Shown here piece after piece: positions 61,856-64,000 of a stretch of 64,000 nt of DNA (its first letter is position 1; every line of letters starts with the position of its first letter). Both the position numbers and the translations under genes were made by a program. The stretch spans positions 55,464,386 to 55,528,385 of the forward strand of contig CM049322.1 of NCBI GenBank assembly GCA_026874595.1. The letters run 5' to 3'. The notes beneath the pieces are model-generated. The model was not told where the DNA came from. It searched no databases and saw only the letters and a list, made by a program, of their open reading frames with translations. Source of the DNA: Sipunculus nudus (taxonomy: Eukaryota; Annelida; Sipuncula; Golfingiida; Sipunculidae).

Positions 61856-61909
<54 letters not shown>
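61856..61909. repeat. (TA)n tract at the LINE 5' / block H junction (copy 2)
   Basis: About three times as long as in copy 1 (15796-15813). Block H follows at 61910-62600 and blocks D-G to the window end. Confidence 0.9.
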
Positions 61910-61911
<2 letters not shown>

Positions 61912-64000
61912 CGTTTTAGCCACGAAGCTGTGCACGTACACGGTCAAGGATCACAATAATGACGGAGACCAGTATATAAGACACACCTTTTTATTTATTG
62001 TGTTTATGCTCTGTAACACAATCCTATCCGATCCCTTGCACTCTGAAGTAAGCAAGGTATTTTGTGCAACCTCGTGCTCCTTGGACGAATCACGTTCACC
62101 AGCCGGTCAAAATCGAGCACCCCCTCGCAGCCAAGTGAAAAATATGAGATGCATCGTCAAAATATTTGACAGTAAAGGGAAGCCTGAAAATAGTATGGTC
62201 ATATATTTTTTTCCGCAGGTGTCTACGTGATCGTAATTAATACTATTTTTTTTATTATTTTTTATTCAATAATCTTTTATAAATCCATATAACTGGTAAA
62301 TGATTATATTTTTGATAAACAAATACAAATAAACACGTTGAGTGTGTATGTGCATTTCGTGTGTTAATTATTTATGAGAATGCTATCCAAAATAATTAAA
62401 AGAGACACGCTATATATTATGAATAAACATAAAGGGTTTACCATTTAGATTACCTTTTCACACTGATAAGTAACATGACCAGTACAGGTATAAGTGGTAT
62501 TTAAGTCATTAATCTTACTCATCTTACTCATTCAGCACTTGAATTATGTCTTGATATAATTAAATGTATACAAATGCTCAGTTTCTTGACAAAATTATGC
62601 CTGCTACCTATATAGTAATTGCGCAAATGGTTAATTAGACATTGAAGCATTCTTAAGTATTTCATTTTACCGAGATATTCATTTACTCTAAAAGAACAAA
62701 TCCAAGTTAGCCCAAATCGGTATCAACATCAAAGATAAGCTGATGCGTTTGATGAAAATATGTTTGTATCAGGTTTCAGAAAACCAGTCCATGTATTGCA
62801 AAAAAAAATAATAAAAACCGATTCAAAGCAGATCCGTCTGGGACGGAATAGGAATGCTCTATGACTTCTCTTAACAATACATGTAGATATATAATGAGGT
62901 TAATGGACATATCGTGTTTTAAGGGCAAATGTCAATTGACAGTTAACTGCAGGCTGGCTCTTTTGAAAAAAATATATTCCCTCCATGTCGGCATCTAGGT
63001 CAAAATCTATTTATGTGGCTGAGCCAGAAAGGTAATCCCTGTGACTGATAACAGTATGTGCCGACAACTGTTGTTAGCAAATTCACTGTAGCTGCTTTCT
63101 AAACAAACATCAGGTTTCCACATATACATGATGATAACGCAACGTTAAAGCATGATGACTAAGCAATAACTTTCTATGAATGGATTACTGCTTTGGGTAA
63201 AACATGTTTGCTAAGAATAAGCAAGAAGCACTAACTGTACAGTAAATGGAATACACTACGTTATGCAAGAGCTCCTGTTTTGAGAGAAAGATTTTCTGAG
63301 ATTTCCTTTTATTACAAGTTCCCAGAGTCCTCTATCTGTGATGCTCTGAGAGGTATTTACTTGAATTTTTTTTTTTTTTTTTTGATATCTGGGGCAGAAT
63401 TAAGACTACGCTACATGAGTAGGACTTCACTACGAGTTTGTGTGTCCCTTGAGCTTCACCTGTATTGATTGCAAAACCCATATTTGAAGAAAATACGTAA
63501 ACGTTCCCTTTTTCCGGCAAGCTTTCGTTCCCTTTAACGCTCGATCAACCATATCCGACAGTGAAGAGGTTTCCAGAATCTATGGTAGGACTTTGAGCAC
63601 CAAAGGTTTGTTTATATGATTTCGGTGGAAAAATAACAAATAAGAACTGTAGGTGTTCTAGCCAAATAAAAACGGCTACAAACCTCAAAAACTAAACCAT
63701 AAACCTGGTTGAAAACACTTTACATTCATAATGGAAATACTACATCTGTTTTGTACGGGGGTCATGATTACGAATTTATTGTTCCATATTCTTTAATATA
63801 TTTTTTTTGGATAAAATGCGATCTCTTGCTTACATGAGTTGGAGATGTCTCAATGCGTTTCAAGAGGATATAAAATTGACTGCGCAGTGAACCGTTAAAA
63901 TAATCACTATAATTTGAGGCGTAAATTTACATAGACCGGTTGTAAAATGAATATTTAAAATGCTTTACAGTAATTTCAATTATGTACAGAATAATGGCTT

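Larger units (their letters stand above)
56212..61857 (-). mobile_element. Decayed L1/Tx1-group non-LTR retrotransposon (copy 2)
   Basis: Same element and same junctions as copy 1: poly(T) at the low-coordinate end and a (TA)n tract at the other. Most disabling lesions are shared, so insertion and decay preceded the 46 kb duplication. Differences are few, for example 9 rather than 10 A in the homopolymer near 59026. Confidence 0.9.
46091..64000. repeat. Long direct repeat, copy 2 (cut by window end)
   Basis: This is the second copy of bases 1-17901. It carries the same secreted-peptide gene, the same decayed LINE and the same blocks in the same order. The bases just left of 46091 resemble the bases just left of 18096 but are diverged, so the junction falls at the boundary between units U5 and U1'. 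Every feature described for copy 1 applies here unless listed separately. The copy is truncated only by the end of the window. Confidence 0.97.

Overview
The window is AT-rich eukaryotic, non-coding-dominated DNA. Evidence for this is a spliced small gene with GT/AG introns, non-LTR retrotransposons, a tRNA-derived SINE, inverted-repeat and LTR-like elements, and very many (TA)n tracts. The mix (an L1/Tx1-group LINE plus a SINE with a Nin/DC-like core) suggests a marine invertebrate, perhaps a mollusc or other lophotrochozoan; that assignment is an inference. There is no bacterial-style gene organisation, rRNA gene, conventional tRNA gene or CRISPR array.

The dominant structure is a direct repeat with a period of about 46.1 kb. 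Bases 1-17901 reappear at 46091-64000 with scattered substitutions, small indels and different (TA)n lengths, and the match runs to both window edges. Between the two copies lie older, diverged paralogous units built from the same ordered blocks. Here they are called U1 (1-18095), U2 (18096 to about 24720), U3 (about 24725-34850), U4 (about 34850-38510), U5 (about 38510-46090) and U1' (46091-64000). Block A is a roughly 400 bp leading segment, B a segment with a B-type motif, C the 'gccgtgct' segment, D to G the trailing segments, and I a segment shared by U3-U5. A further block, H, occurs in U1, U3 and U5.

The one convincing host gene is in U1 at 6265-8255 and again in U1' at 52367-54343. 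It has a TATA box, a signal-peptide exon, and two short in-phase exons encoding a CPPKCPP-type secreted peptide. The terminal exon is less certain. The largest mobile element is a decayed 5.6 kb L1/Tx1-type LINE on the minus strand (10150-15795 and 56212-61857), with most of its stops and frameshifts shared by both copies. The diverged units carry their own later insertions: an LTR-like insertion in U2; a foldback/MITE-like element, a minisatellite and a CR1-like reverse-transcriptase remnant in U3; and a SINE in U4.

No pathway is encoded here. The interest lies in the nested tandem architecture and the small secreted-peptide gene within it. Whether the 46 kb repeat is a real tandem array, an unrolled circle or an uncollapsed haplotype cannot be decided from sequence alone.
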